Assembly: GCA_002787235.1 (NCBI GenBank)
Contig: PCWG01000042.1
Coordinates: 274,110-338,109, forward strand
Length of the DNA: 64,000 nucleotides
Source: Nitrospinae bacterium CG11_big_fil_rev_8_21_14_0_20_45_15
GTDB taxonomy: Bacteria; Nitrospinota; Nitrospinia; Nitrospinales; VA-1
Direction of reading: 5' to 3'
The position numbers were made by a program, and so were the translations under genes. This document shows, piece after piece, positions 40,319 through 51,334 of this stretch (position 1 is the stretch's first letter; the number at the start of each line of letters is the position of its first letter). The notes beneath the pieces are model-generated. The model had not been told where the DNA came from, ran no database searches, and saw only the letters and a program-made list of their open reading frames with translations.

Positions 40319-41521
40319 ATGATCTCTCAGGATTTTATCGATATGGAAAACGAATTCGGCGCAAATAATTACAAGCCGCTGGACGTTGTCCTCTGTCGTG
40401 GCGAAGGTCTTTGGGTATGGGATGTAGAAGGAAATAAATACCTGGATTGTTTGTCGTCCTATTCAGCAATCAATCAAGGGCATTGTCATCCCCGAATCCT
40501 CAAAGCCATGATGGCGCAGGCGAAAAAACTGACTCTTGTATCGCGTGCATTTCGCACGGATCAGTTGGGTCCATTTTATAAAGAAATCTGTGAACTGACC
40601 CATTCTCATAGTGTCCTTCCCATGAACAGTGGGGCCGAAGTGGTGGAAACGGCGATCAAGGCAATCCGTAAATGGGGGTACACAGAAAAACGTGTCCCTG
40701 ACGGAAAAGCGGAAATCATCGTTTGCGACAACAATTTCCATGGTCGTACGTTGACCATCGTTGGATTCAGCACCGAGAAACAATACCGGGAGGGTTTCGG
40801 CCCTTTCACACCCGGTTTCATCAGCATTCCCTTTGGCGATTCTGAAGCTTTTGAAAGAGCCATCACACCGAATACGGTAGGGTTCCTTGTTGAGCCCATT
40901 CAAGGGGAGGGCGGTGTGATCGTGCCCCCGGCGGGTTATTTGAAATCGATTCGTGAAATCTGTGATCGTAATAACGTCATGCTGGTGCTTGATGAAATTC
41001 AGACGGGATTGGGCAGGACTGGAAAACTGTTCGCAGAAGAACATGAAGGTATTCAATCCGACCTGACTCTCGTTGGCAAGGCTTTGAGTGGTGGTTTCTA
41101 TCCCATCTCAGCCGTACTTTCCAACAAAGAAGTGTTGAGTGTGTTCAAGCCTGGCGATCATGGAAGCACTTTTGGTGGCAACCCACTGGGATGTGCCGTC
41201 GCAAGAGAAGCTCTAAAAGTATTGGTCGAGGAGAATATGATTGGCAATGCCGCCACGATGGGTGAATATTTTATGAAACAACTGAATGAGATCGATTCTT
41301 CACATATCAAAGAAATTCGCGGCAAAGGATTATTGATAGGCATCGAACTCAAACACGAATCAGGCGGTGCCCGTCGTTTCTGTGAAGCCTTGCAGAAAGA
41401 AGGGATTCTTTGTAAAGAAACCCATCAGCATATTCTGCGACTGGCACCTCCACTTCTCATCCAAAAGGAAACTATTGATTGGGCTCTGGAGCGCATTGAG
41501 CGAGTGCTGGCAATTCCATAG
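40319..41521 (+). CDS. rocD: ornithine--oxo-acid aminotransferase
   Basis: [65 protein letters not shown]; start moved to ATG with GGAGG 6 nt upstream (track start 40307 is TTG). Confidence 0.92.
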   Translation: MISQDFIDMENEFGANNYKPLDVVLCRGEGLWVWDVEGNKYLDCLSSYSAINQGHCHPRILKAMMAQAKKLTLVSRAFRTDQLGPFYKEICELTHSHSVLPMNSGAEVVETAIKAIRKWGYTEKRVPDGKAEIIVCDNNFHGRTLTIVGFSTEKQYREGFGPFTPGFISIPFGDSEAFERAITPNTVGFLVEPIQGEGGVIVPPAGYLKSIREICDRNNVMLVLDEIQTGLGRTGKLFAEEHEGIQSDLTLVGKALSGGFYPISAVLSNKEVLSVFKPGDHGSTFGGNPLGCAVAREALKVLVEENMIGNAATMGEYFMKQLNEIDSSHIKEIRGKGLLIGIELKHESGGARRFCEALQKEGILCKETHQHILRLAPPLLIQKETIDWALERIERVLAIP

Positions 41522-41626
41522 AGTGATATGGCGGAGGAATTCAAATCAATGGAGTGTATTGTGTTTCCTCGTTAGAATAAAAGTTAGTGGGCTTTATCAT
41601 CCTTAACATCAGGGGCTTAATGTCCA

Positions 41627-44600
41627 ATGGAAAATATCCCTTCAAATACGATTCTTACGGCGGACGAAGTAATGGAACTGAAAGTTACGGTTCCCCAACT
41701 GGCTGAAGAAATTCAAAATGAAGCCAACCGTCAGTTACGCCCGATCGAAAAAAATCAGGCTGCAGAATTTTCCCGCATGGTGCAAGATCCTCGTAGCCGT
41801 GCGGTGTTTATGACCCTTACAGACCAAGTCTTCCGACTGAGCGAAGACACATCCATCCTGCAAAAATTCGTTCATATTTTGGAACAATATGGAATCCCCG
41901 CATTCTTTGGTTTTCGCGATCGAGCCCTGCTCAGTGTTTTTAAAACAATTGGGCCATTGATTCCCAGCTTTTTGGCACCTCCCATAGTTTGGATCATTTT
42001 GGAAGTGATGCGCTACAAAACCCGCAGTGTCATCATTCAGGGGGAGGAAAAATCGCTGGAACGTTATTTTCAAATCTGTAAACAAGAGGGGCTGAAAATA
42101 AATATGAACCACCTTGGGGATAGAGTGCTGGGTGAAAAAGAAGCTCATAAACATCTGGACGATTATTTGCATGGCATTCGCAATCCTAATGTTTCTTGTA
42201 TTTCGGTGAAGATATCGACTCTTTATTCACAAGCCGACAGGGTTGCGCGTGAACACACCGTTTCAGTCGTATTGGAAAGTTTGGTGAAATTGGTTCGCGC
42301 TGGAAAGGAGGAAGAGGAAAAGACCGGGTTAGATAAATTGATTTATCTTGATATGGAGGAATACAAGGATCTAGGTATCACGATAGATGTTTTCAAACGA
42401 TTTCTGAAAGATCCTGATATGCACCGATATTCTTTGGGAATCGCACTTCAAGCATACATACCCGATTCATACGCTTACCAGCAAGAGTTGACTCAGTTGG
42501 CCAAACGGAGATTTGCTGAGGGCGGAGTTCCTATTCGTATTCGCATTGTGAAGGGTGCCAATTTGGAGATGGAAAAATGCATCGCTTCCTTGAATGTCTG
42601 GCAACAGGCACCTTATACGGCCAAAATTGAAACGGATGCTAATTTCAAGCGTATGGTGGCATACGCATTCCAAAAGGAAAATTTGCAAGCAGTAAAAATC
42701 GGGATTGGAAGTCATAATATTTTTGAAATTGCATTTGCGAAAAGGCTCCAGTCAGTTCGAGGACTCGACCCTTCGTGTTTTGAATATGAAATGTTAGAGG
42801 GCATCGCCAACCACACACGCCGAAGTATTCAAAAACTGTTGGGTCCGATTCTTACCTATTCTCCCGTCGCCAATAAAGAAGAATTCTTGAATGCCATCGC
42901 TTATCTCGTTCGACGTTTGATGGAGAATACCGACAAGGAAAACTTTCTGAGTCATTCATTTAATTTGACGGTGGGCTCTCAGGCATGGAATGAAGAAAAG
43001 GAAAAATTCTTATCCGCGCTCGATCATATGAATCATTTAGAACCTTCTTCGCCCCGATTCAAGCAAGATAGAAATAAGAATTCTGATTTGTTGCCTGAAG
43101 GAGCACGTGACATTGAAGATTTTCTTCCAGACAGTCCGACTCACTTTTCCTTGCCCTCGAATCAGCATTGGTTTCAAAATAATATTTTCAATACCCGTGA
43201 AGACGAAGAATTAATAGTTCCACTTGAAATTGGCGGGCAGGTAGTTCGGGAAGAGCGGGAGCACCTACTGTGTCATGATTTGTCTCATCCCGAACGCATT
43301 GTGGCTAAATTTTCAGCGGCCAATTCAAAAGATATAGAAGAGGCCCTCCTGTTTGTATCCAGTGCAGAAAACACTCAATGGGATGAGGACGCGAGTTTTC
43401 GTGAAAAAGTTTTGCAGAATGTTGCCGTGGAAATTGAAAAAAATCGTGCTTCGTTGATTGAATATGCGATGAAGAATATTGCTAAAGGCGTCGCCGAGTT
43501 GGACGCTGAGGTGTGTGAGGCCATTGATTTTGTAAAATACTATCCCGCTACTTTGCAATATTTTAGAGATCAATATCCCCGAGTAAATTTTAAGAAGAAG
43601 GGCGTGGTGCTGGTGATTTCGCCCTGGAATTTTCCGATTGCGATCCCTACAGGAGGAATCGTTGCCTCTCTGGTTACAGGAAATCGAGTTGTCATCAAAC
43701 CTTCTCCGCATTCATTATTGGCAACCTGGAAAGTTGTGACACTGTTTTGGAAAGCAGGCGTTCCCGCATCGGCCTTGCAATTCATTCCTTGTCAGGATAG
43801 TACGGCATCTGCCCTCACGCTCAGTCCACAGATCAATCAAGTTCTCTTTACAGGTAGTGCACGTACCGCCGATATGATTTTAAAAGGGAGACTGGGTCTT
43901 GACTTTACCGGTGAAACCAGTGGTAAAAATATTCTTATCGTTACGGACTCTGCGGATAAGGAACTTGCAATTGAGCATCTTGTTGATTCTGCATTTGGTT
44001 ACAACGGACAAAAGTGCTCCGCGACCTCAATCGCTATTCTGACTAAAGAAGTATACAACGATCCGAAATTCAAACTTCAACTGAAGGACGCGGTTGAAAG
44101 CCTGCCTGTTGGTGGATTGAGTCCGACTCGCCAAAGTAAGATCACGCCCTTGATCATGCCGCCAAAACAAGAGTTGTTGCGGGCATTTACAAAACTGGAG
44201 CCGAGAGAAGAATGGCTGGTTCGACCAGAAAAATATGCTTTGGAAAATTTGTGGAGTCCCGGGGTGAAGTGGAATGTTCAGCCGGGTAGCTACACACATC
44301 TGACCGAATTTTTTGGACCTATGCTGGGCATCATGCAAGCCGATGATTTGAATCATGCCTGTCAGTTGGCAAACCAGACAAAATACGGATTGACATCGGG
44401 TCTTCATAGTCTGGACGATGAGGAAATAAAATATTTTCTTGAGGTCATGCAAGCAGGGAATTTGTATGTAAATAATAAAACAACCGGTGCCATTGTCGGT
44501 CGGCAACCTTTTGGTGGTATCAAAAATTCTCGTCGTGGTGCGGGTGGCAAGGCGGGTGGTATCAATTATATTCTGCAATTCATGCAAGCCAATGAGGAAG

Positions 44601-45286
44601 AGAGTTTTGTACAGTATGAAAATTCCGGAAATTATTCTCCTTTAAGCTCAATGGTTGAGGCATGGGAGAGAAAGGACTGGTCTCAGGATGATGCTTTCTC
44701 TGAACTGGCATTGGATATCAATCGGGTCATACTGGGAACAAGAAGTTGCTTGAAAGAATACGCAGAGTATTTTTCAAAAGAACATTCACGTGCAAAATCA
44801 CAAGTTGTAGTAGGTCAGACAAACAGTTTTCGTTATCGCAGGGTAGGGAATTACACCCTTAGAGTTCAGCCGAAAGATTCATTAGCCGATGTTCTTTTGC
44901 GTCTGTTTGCGGGAGTGATTGCGGGGAACAAGGTTTTTGTCAGCATTGCTGAGAATCAACCGGGAAATACAATCATGGAATTTTTGGAATCTCAATTTTT
45001 GGATTCCTTACGAAATCGTTTCTCATTAAAAGTTCAAAATGATGCAACTTTGTTGTCACATATTCTGGGCAATCGTATCGATCGTCTTGCATACACGCAC
45101 CCGGATAAAGTTCCGTCAAGTATTTACGAGGCGGCAATTGAAGTCAACCTTCCCATCATTCGTCAACGACCTTTGACCGAAGGCAGGTTTCTGATGCTGG
45201 AGCAATTCAATGAGCAAACGATCACTCACAGCTATCATCGTTATGGCAACCTGGGATTGAAGGGCTTAAATATGGAGAATTTTTAA
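41627..45286 (+). CDS. putA: bifunctional proline dehydrogenase / delta1-pyrroline-5-carboxylate dehydrogenase
   Basis: PRODH region (YIPDSYAYQQELTQLAKRR, RIVKGANLEMEK) followed by ALDH region (SPWNFPIAIPTGGIVASLVTGN, GQKCSATS); no obvious N-terminal ribbon-helix-helix. Confidence 0.93.
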   Translation: MENIPSNTILTADEVMELKVTVPQLAEEIQNEANRQLRPIEKNQAAEFSRMVQDPRSRAVFMTLTDQVFRLSEDTSILQKFVHILEQYGIPAFFGFRDRALLSVFKTIGPLIPSFLAPPIVWIILEVMRYKTRSVIIQGEEKSLERYFQICKQEGLKINMNHLGDRVLGEKEAHKHLDDYLHGIRNPNVSCISVKISTLYSQADRVAREHTVSVVLESLVKLVRAGKEEEEKTGLDKLIYLDMEEYKDLGITIDVFKRFLKDPDMHRYSLGIALQAYIPDSYAYQQELTQLAKRRFAEGGVPIRIRIVKGANLEMEKCIASLNVWQQAPYTAKIETDANFKRMVAYAFQKENLQAVKIGIGSHNIFEIAFAKRLQSVRGLDPSCFEYEMLEGIANHTRRSIQKLLGPILTYSPVANKEEFLNAIAYLVRRLMENTDKENFLSHSFNLTVGSQAWNEEKEKFLSALDHMNHLEPSSPRFKQDRNKNSDLLPEGARDIEDFLPDSPTHFSLPSNQHWFQNNIFNTREDEELIVPLEIGGQVVREEREHLLCHDLSHPERIVAKFSAANSKDIEEALLFVSSAENTQWDEDASFREKVLQNVAVEIEKNRASLIEYAMKNIAKGVAELDAEVCEAIDFVKYYPATLQYFRDQYPRVNFKKKGVVLVISPWNFPIAIPTGGIVASLVTGNRVVIKPSPHSLLATWKVVTLFWKAGVPASALQFIPCQDSTASALTLSPQINQVLFTGSARTADMILKGRLGLDFTGETSGKNILIVTDSADKELAIEHLVDSAFGYNGQKCSATSIAILTKEVYNDPKFKLQLKDAVESLPVGGLSPTRQSKITPLIMPPKQELLRAFTKLEPREEWLVRPEKYALENLWSPGVKWNVQPGSYTHLTEFFGPMLGIMQADDLNHACQLANQTKYGLTSGLHSLDDEEIKYFLEVMQAGNLYVNNKTTGAIVGRQPFGGIKNSRRGAGGKAGGINYILQFMQANEEESFVQYENSGNYSPLSSMVEAWERKDWSQDDAFSELALDINRVILGTRSCLKEYAEYFSKEHSRAKSQVVVGQTNSFRYRRVGNYTLRVQPKDSLADVLLRLFAGVIAGNKVFVSIAENQPGNTIMEFLESQFLDSLRNRFSLKVQNDATLLSHILGNRIDRLAYTHPDKVPSSIYEAAIEVNLPIIRQRPLTEGRFLMLEQFNEQTITHSYHRYGNLGLKGLNMENF

Positions 45287-45335
45287 AGTGCCTGACTTGC
45301 AATGGATGGGCTTGAGGTTTTTATGATATTCAGTT

Positions 45336-46484
45336 TCATTGCAGTTTTTCAAAATCATCGTCTTTTGGGGTGCGCCAGAATTGATTGACGGCGTAATGCG
45401 TTCCTGTCCAGATGGAGTGATCGGGTCCGAATTCAAGGCTGAAGATGTAGTTGCCACTCAAGCCGTTCAGTTTGGAAAAATTGGTGAAGGTTTCGCCGTC
45501 AAATCGGCTCAGTCCCTTGTTGGTGCCGATCCACAGGTTGCCGTCAGGTCCTTCTTTCAAGGCCAGTATGTAGTTCCCCGGCAAACCGTCTTTAACGGTG
45601 TAGACACGTGTTGTATTGTTCACCGTGTCCAGTTGAGTGAGCCCGCCACCCCATGTCCCGACCCAGAGTCGCTGTTTTTGGTCCATCCGCATTGATACGA
45701 CGTAATCAGGTCGATAGTTTTGCGAAGGTGACGATGCGGAGTTGTGCCCGCTATGATGTTCGCCCTGAAGATAATCGACGCTGCCAATGTTATCCTGTTC
45801 GACGCGAGAGTAGTCGGCACTCAAACCATTTTTGTGGTTCCAGGACTGCCATTGTTTTCCATTATAAGAGGAAACGCCCGATTCGGTTCCGAACCAGATG
45901 CTGCCATTTTTACCCAATTCAATGGCATAGACCCAATTGTCGATGAGCCCTCCATTGGTATTTTCTTTAGTAAAAGCTTGCCAGGAAGAACGGTCAAAGA
46001 GATCGCCGCGTACGCGGTTGGCTCCACTCCAGGTTGCTATCCATGTATCTTGACCTGAAAATTTGATGTCATAAACAAAAGCGTCGCACAAACCCTGAGG
46101 GGTGTTTACATTTGTCCATTTCCCATCTTTTAGAAAACTGACACCGCCGCCATAAGTTCCAATCCAGGGGGATCCTTGGGGATCCGTGACAATATTGAAA
46201 ATACCATTGCTGAGCAGGCCGGATTGATTGTCAAAGATGGCGTAGTCTTCATGGCTGTCGGTGGCGTATCGTATCGCGCCCATGGAGGTTCCTATCCATA
46301 GATTATTTTTGATTTGTTTGAGGGCCTTGACATTTCGGGTGTTGAGCTCAAACACATTGGTTTTGAGAATATGCGGGTAGTGCGAACCTGTTGTTTCAGG
46401 TGAGAGTGGTTTATCGAAGGCACAAGCAAAGGAATGGGGGATCAGTAGTGTAAGGAACAATAGGAAGGCTGAAATTGTTTTCAT
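45336..46484 (-). CDS. secreted two-component-regulator-type beta-propeller protein (no kinase domain)
   Basis: Signal peptide then repeated NLWIGTSMGAI, SPWIGTYGGGVSFL, IWFGTESGVS, LWVGTWGGGLTQL, LWIGTNKGLSRF, IWTGTHYAV. Confidence 0.8.
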   Translation of the reverse strand: MKTISAFLLFLTLLIPHSFACAFDKPLSPETTGSHYPHILKTNVFELNTRNVKALKQIKNNLWIGTSMGAIRYATDSHEDYAIFDNQSGLLSNGIFNIVTDPQGSPWIGTYGGGVSFLKDGKWTNVNTPQGLCDAFVYDIKFSGQDTWIATWSGANRVRGDLFDRSSWQAFTKENTNGGLIDNWVYAIELGKNGSIWFGTESGVSSYNGKQWQSWNHKNGLSADYSRVEQDNIGSVDYLQGEHHSGHNSASSPSQNYRPDYVVSMRMDQKQRLWVGTWGGGLTQLDTVNNTTRVYTVKDGLPGNYILALKEGPDGNLWIGTNKGLSRFDGETFTNFSKLNGLSGNYIFSLEFGPDHSIWTGTHYAVNQFWRTPKDDDFEKLQ

Positions 46485-46574
46485 GAGTGTATAGTTGTTG
46501 GTATTCTATTTTATTTTTTTAAGATTGTTGGGATATAGCGTATATTGTTTTTAAATATTTTTGAAGGGGTTACT

Positions 46575-47453
46575 GTGCGAAAGAATAAATTTTTTATTGT
46601 ACTTTTATTTGGGATAGCGTTGCTTTCGGCTTGTGTTCCGGGCGATGAAGATGCGTCGAATGTGGTGGCCAGTTTGGATCATATTGAAATTTCTCCTATT
46701 GATGGAAGGGAAATGGTTTTTATCCCTGCTGGCGAGTTTGTCATGGGAACCGATCGGGTGGATGAGGAGAAAATGCATCTGAAAATAGGTGCTGTAAAAC
46801 CCTTGTTTTTAGATCAGCATCCTGAACGAACCGTTCAACTGGATGCGTTTTATATAGATCGTTATGAAGTGACGAATGCAGAGTACAAGCGATTCATTGA
46901 TGACAGTGGCTACAATGACCTGCCTGCGAATTGGGTGGATGGAGTTTTCCCGGAAGGAAAAGAAAATTATCCCGTCACACATATCACCTGGGACGAAGCA
47001 TTGACCTATGCACTTTGGGCGGGGAAACGCTTGCCTTCAGAAGCGCAGTGGGAAAAAGCGGCACGGGGAGACAAGGGAGGACTTTATCCCTGGGGAAATG
47101 AATATGTCAAGGGCTATGCAAATGTTAATCTTGACGGTAGCAGGGAGCTGGCTCCAATCGGTAGCTATCCAAAAGATAAAAGTCCCTATGGTGTGTTTGA
47201 TATGGGTGGCAATGTGATGGAATGGACACGCAACTGGTACAAGGCGTATCCAGGAAACACTCGTAAAGATAATCGTTTTGGAGAGAAATTCAAGGCACTG
47301 CGGGGGGGAGCCTTTCAAAGGGCAGGGCATTACTTTTTAGACGCCTACCTGTTCTCTTTTGCACGTACTGAAGCCGATCCTGATGGTTACTATGAAAATG
47401 TGGGATTTCGTTGTGTGAAGGAACTTCCGGAAAAGATCAAAAAAGAGTCTTGA
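46575..47453 (+). CDS. SUMF1/formylglycine-generating-enzyme-like lipoprotein
   Basis: Lipobox LLSAC; FIPAGEFVMGTDR, YEVTNAEYKRF, PVTHITWDEALTYALWAGKRLPSEAQWEKAARG, GGNVMEWTRNWY, LRGGAF. GTG start with AAGGGG upstream. Confidence 0.88.
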   Translation: MRKNKFFIVLLFGIALLSACVPGDEDASNVVASLDHIEISPIDGREMVFIPAGEFVMGTDRVDEEKMHLKIGAVKPLFLDQHPERTVQLDAFYIDRYEVTNAEYKRFIDDSGYNDLPANWVDGVFPEGKENYPVTHITWDEALTYALWAGKRLPSEAQWEKAARGDKGGLYPWGNEYVKGYANVNLDGSRELAPIGSYPKDKSPYGVFDMGGNVMEWTRNWYKAYPGNTRKDNRFGEKFKALRGGAFQRAGHYFLDAYLFSFARTEADPDGYYENVGFRCVKELPEKIKKES

Positions 47454-47462
47454 AATCGGGCA

Positions 47463-48314
47463 TCATTGCAATATGGTGTTTTCAAGTTTGGCGCGGGTGG
47501 TGATGGCTTTGGATATATTGGCATCGATCAGATAAGAATCGTTTAAATTTGCATTCGTAAAATTGGTTCCGTGCAAATTGGCTTCCAGAAAAAATGCGTT
47601 TTGGAGATTGGATTCTTCAAAATTTGCATAGGTCATGTCAGAACCTTCGAAATTAGTTTCCTCTCCCTTAATGCCCACACAGTGCGCATCTTTCAGCTCC
47701 GTTCCCATCAGATTCGACTTGCTGATATCGACATTTGTGAAGTTGCAGGTATTGAGATCGCCATATTTTAGAGTCACCCCTGTCATATTCACTCCCGTCA
47801 CTTTTGAATAACTGAGGTCAACCCCTCTCATATTTGCACTGTTTAATTTGCAATTTGTGAGCTCTATTTGCTTGAGGTAACCGTACATCAAGCGGGAGAA
47901 GGAGAGGTCGCAGTCATTCAACTTGGCAGAGTACATGTTTGCATAATTCATGTTGGCCCCTTTGAAATTGCAGTGTTTCCCAGAGGTTGTCATGAATTCG
48001 CTGTGTTCAAGAATCGCATTTGTGAAAATACAGTTCGTCAGTTCGGCTTCTTCAAAGTTGACCTCACTGAGGTTTGCTCCTGAAAAATTCACGTTTTTAA
48101 GCTTCGCTCCTTTAAAAGAGGCTTGCGTCAATGTTGCATGCGAAAAATTGATGTCTTCCAGTTCGCTTTTCCCAAAGTTGGTCTCCATAAGGGTGGCGTA
48201 CATAAAGCTGGCCTTTTGAAGATGAATTTCTTTGAGATTTTGCCCACTGAACTCGGCCCCATCCTGTTTGGGTTCTTTCGCGATGAGTAATTGAAGATCG
48301 TCAGCGTCTGACAT
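47463..48314 (-). CDS. pentapeptide-repeat protein
   Basis: Continuous A(D/N)LXX-type repeats: ANLSEVNFEEAELTNCIFTNAILEHS..., through C-terminus. Confidence 0.9.
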   Translation of the reverse strand: MSDADDLQLLIAKEPKQDGAEFSGQNLKEIHLQKASFMYATLMETNFGKSELEDINFSHATLTQASFKGAKLKNVNFSGANLSEVNFEEAELTNCIFTNAILEHSEFMTTSGKHCNFKGANMNYANMYSAKLNDCDLSFSRLMYGYLKQIELTNCKLNSANMRGVDLSYSKVTGVNMTGVTLKYGDLNTCNFTNVDISKSNLMGTELKDAHCVGIKGEETNFEGSDMTYANFEESNLQNAFFLEANLHGTNFTNANLNDSYLIDANISKAITTRAKLENTILQ

Positions 48315-48322
48315 AGTTTATT

Positions 48323-49153
48323 TTATTTCCTTAAATTTGGAGGAAGCATGGAGTTCATACTGCGTTGAATTTTTTGCGGGTTGTTGCGGTCATGTATGCC
48401 CAAAACTCCTACGCGCACTATTTTGAAAATCACTGCCTCAGATTCGGTTTTAGATGCTAATTTGGCGACAACGGGAGTGATGAGTAAATTTGCCAGAATG
48501 ATTCCGTAAAATGTCGTGATCAACGCTGTGGCCAATGCAGGACCAATGGTAGAAGGATCGTCAATGTGCATGAGCATCTGAATGAGACCGATCAAGGTTC
48601 CCGCCATCCCGAATACGGGTGCCTGAACACCAATGAAACGTAGTATTTTTTGCCCCGAGTTATGCCTTTCCATCATGGATGAGAGTTCCCGTTCTAAAAT
48701 TTCATGGATTTCTCGACCATTGTACCCATCGACAATCATTGCAATTCCATTTTTCAGGAATGCATTTTCAATTTTGGCTTCTTCATTTTCAAGTTGTTTC
48801 ATTCCCCCCGAACGGTATTTCGTTGCCAATTTCATGATGGTCTCTACATAATTGGCAGGGCTGGCGTTTTCGGGTCGGTATGCTTTATATATGACAGGTA
48901 ACATCGTCGTGATTTTTTTAGAAGGGAAAGCGATAAAAGCTGTTGCTACCGTTCCTCCTAAAACAATCAAAACCCCGTTTATATTGACAAATACCCCGGG
49001 ATCACCGCCTCGAATGATAGCACCGACGATCAGAAATATACCGAAAAAAGTCCCAAGAAGGGTTCCTGTGTCCAGTCCGGTTCCTTCTTGTTCCTCTTGG
49101 TCCCTGGCTCTTGCGCCAGTGAGGTCTGGAATATCTTTAGTTGCTGTAGCCAT
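48323..49153 (-). CDS. motA: MotA/PomA-family stator protein (second paralogue)
   Basis: LGGTVATAFIAFPSK, GVQAPVFGMAGTLIGLIQML, GPALATALITTFYGIILANLLITPV. Confidence 0.92.
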   Translation of the reverse strand: MATATKDIPDLTGARARDQEEQEGTGLDTGTLLGTFFGIFLIVGAIIRGGDPGVFVNINGVLIVLGGTVATAFIAFPSKKITTMLPVIYKAYRPENASPANYVETIMKLATKYRSGGMKQLENEEAKIENAFLKNGIAMIVDGYNGREIHEILERELSSMMERHNSGQKILRFIGVQAPVFGMAGTLIGLIQMLMHIDDPSTIGPALATALITTFYGIILANLLITPVVAKLASKTESEAVIFKIVRVGVLGIHDRNNPQKIQRSMNSMLPPNLRK

Positions 49154-49165
49154 TATCTATGGGGG

Positions 49166-51253
49166 TTAACTGGCGACTTTTTCTGCCTTCGCCTGTATTT
49201 TTACTTTGAAAACTTTAAGGATATAGTTTTTTATCCAAGGTAATTTGAATTCATCTTTACGGCCAGAATGAATAAAAACCTTAAGGAATTCGGGGTCTTC
49301 AAGAGTTTTAAGTGCGACTTGAGGGCTTAGTTCTGTGAACATTCGGCCCATACAATTAACACCGGAATAGGTTTTACAAAATAATTCACCCCAGGATGTC
49401 ATATACGTAGCACTTACATGCCGAATCTGCTCGATTTGCTTGTTGATGAATCTGTTCAACTCCTTATTATTCAGGCAGGCTTTGATATTCCCATTTTCTA
49501 CATTGGGTGGTAAGGGAGTGCCAAAGTCAATGTCCAAAAAAAGTTGCCCGATTCGCGCATCTGACATCAGTGCTTCGTTGGAAATTGAAGCGATGTTAAC
49601 GGAGTTAATGGCACTTGAAAGCTTGCTCATCAGGTGACGAACGTCTTCTTCTTTTACAGGCTGACTTTCGGCCCGTAGCAAAAAATCGGTTTCGTTTTCA
49701 ACAAAAAGCTTATTAAACGCAATGAATGCAAGCATGGACTGATAGGATGCGAAGTTTTTAATGACGTCATCTTTTGGAACATGTTCGATAAAGGCCAAGG
49801 TTCTGCCTCGAACCAAATACCATTGGGGCCGTTCTTTAGCGGAAGATTGTTCGCATAGAAGTGTTAATTTCTTTTCGGTGGTTTTCCCGTCTACCATAGC
49901 GGTGAGGTTTTCAACCTTGTTAGGGGCTTTTCGGAAAAAACTGAAAAGTTTTCGGCCTAATAAATGAGTGTCTTTTTCGGTGATGAGACTTTCTGAGGGA
50001 TCGAGATTCTTATTTTCTTCGGAGATATTTTTGTAACAAGCCATCAGTATCTTGTTGACGCGATTGCCCAATGCCACTTTCTGCATGATCTGCCAATCGG
50101 TGTACTGATTCAATTGTTCTACTTTAAATGGCGTCCACTGCCATTTATTCATCATTTGGATCAGAATATTTTTTTTCCAGAAGGTGGGCGTTTCTTCGAA
50201 ATCCTCAGGCTCTATTTTAGTCCCGACTTTTAAGTAAAATGCGGAGCGTAAGGCATCTACCTCGTTATCGTTCTTCGCCTCAGAAAAAAACTTTTCCACC
50301 CTGTCAAACATCAGGAGATAGGCGTCAATCTTTTCGTAAGGTACTTTGTCAAAAACCTTTTGTTTGACTTCGTGGCAGAGTAAATTGGAGGCCGTGTCAT
50401 TAAACATGTACTCTTCCAGCAAACCCATTTTCATGAGTGTTTTGAAAGGGGATTTGAACGATTTGATCAAGGCCCAAATAGAGCCCCCGAAAAACTCTCC
50501 GGGTGATATATCATGTACATTTCCCATATCTATAAATTCACCCTTGTCCAGCAAGGTTTTCCCTGACTGGAGAAGTTTGTACAGTTGCTCATAGCGTTCG
50601 TCATCGGTTTTGACGGGGACAATCCACCAAAAAGGGACGCGACCGTTTACGGTGATAATGGTTCGGAACATTTCCTCCTTCAATAGAATGGCCAGGGCCG
50701 AACCCGTGCTTTCACTGTCACTTTCACCAAAAATATTGTTTTTAACTTCATTGTAGTCGTTGGTGAAAAAATGCGTCTCCAAGTGGTAATTGTCCCAGGT
50801 CCATTTTTCTATCAATTGTAGTTTTTTCTGGAATAGAGCCAGACTTTTCTCGTTGAACTGTGTTTTATCTATCAGAAGAGTGTAGTCGAGGTCGGACTTT
50901 TTGGTTTGCGCGATGGAGCCCACGCTACCCATGAGCAGTACGCTATGGATGACGGGGTCTAAATGTTCGTTTCTTCTTAAAACAGCGTTGGGAAACAACT
51001 TTTCACAGGCGACTTCAGACTCTTTGTCGATTTTAAAATTATAGATTCCGCAGGGAACGGGCTCATCACTTTCAAAATAACCCGGCAAGTCGGGTTGATG
51101 AATATGCAGTAGACGGGGAATAGCGGCAAAGATCAATCGATCCACTTCGGAAAGAGTTTTTAGAGTTCTGTCGATTTTGTAACGATTGAACTTTAAGAAA
51201 TCTTTTCGGTTTTGGAATAAGGCTTGAGAATCTATTTGATTTTCACTTTCCAT
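49166..51253 (-). CDS. class I adenylate cyclase (CyaA)-like nucleotidyltransferase
   Basis: IPRLLHIHQPDLPGYFESDEPVPCGIYNF and LLMGSVGSIAQTKKSDLDYTLLID parallel enterobacterial CyaA [27 protein letters not shown] and [22 protein letters not shown], as recalled. Confidence 0.8.
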   Translation of the reverse strand: MESENQIDSQALFQNRKDFLKFNRYKIDRTLKTLSEVDRLIFAAIPRLLHIHQPDLPGYFESDEPVPCGIYNFKIDKESEVACEKLFPNAVLRRNEHLDPVIHSVLLMGSVGSIAQTKKSDLDYTLLIDKTQFNEKSLALFQKKLQLIEKWTWDNYHLETHFFTNDYNEVKNNIFGESDSESTGSALAILLKEEMFRTIITVNGRVPFWWIVPVKTDDERYEQLYKLLQSGKTLLDKGEFIDMGNVHDISPGEFFGGSIWALIKSFKSPFKTLMKMGLLEEYMFNDTASNLLCHEVKQKVFDKVPYEKIDAYLLMFDRVEKFFSEAKNDNEVDALRSAFYLKVGTKIEPEDFEETPTFWKKNILIQMMNKWQWTPFKVEQLNQYTDWQIMQKVALGNRVNKILMACYKNISEENKNLDPSESLITEKDTHLLGRKLFSFFRKAPNKVENLTAMVDGKTTEKKLTLLCEQSSAKERPQWYLVRGRTLAFIEHVPKDDVIKNFASYQSMLAFIAFNKLFVENETDFLLRAESQPVKEEDVRHLMSKLSSAINSVNIASISNEALMSDARIGQLFLDIDFGTPLPPNVENGNIKACLNNKELNRFINKQIEQIRHVSATYMTSWGELFCKTYSGVNCMGRMFTELSPQVALKTLEDPEFLKVFIHSGRKDEFKLPWIKNYILKVFKVKIQAKAEKVAS

Positions 51254-51334
51254 TTTAGTTTACGCAGTGGATTGGTTGATTTTTAATAATTTTTCCCATT
51301 ATAAAAAAATGTTGTTGTTTTGAATAGACTATTT

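Noticed and set aside
47463-48314. Pentapeptide-repeat gene as a stand-alone quinolone-resistance (Qnr) determinant
   Set aside because: Its position at the end of the motB-cyaA-motA operon and sequence alone give no support for gyrase protection.
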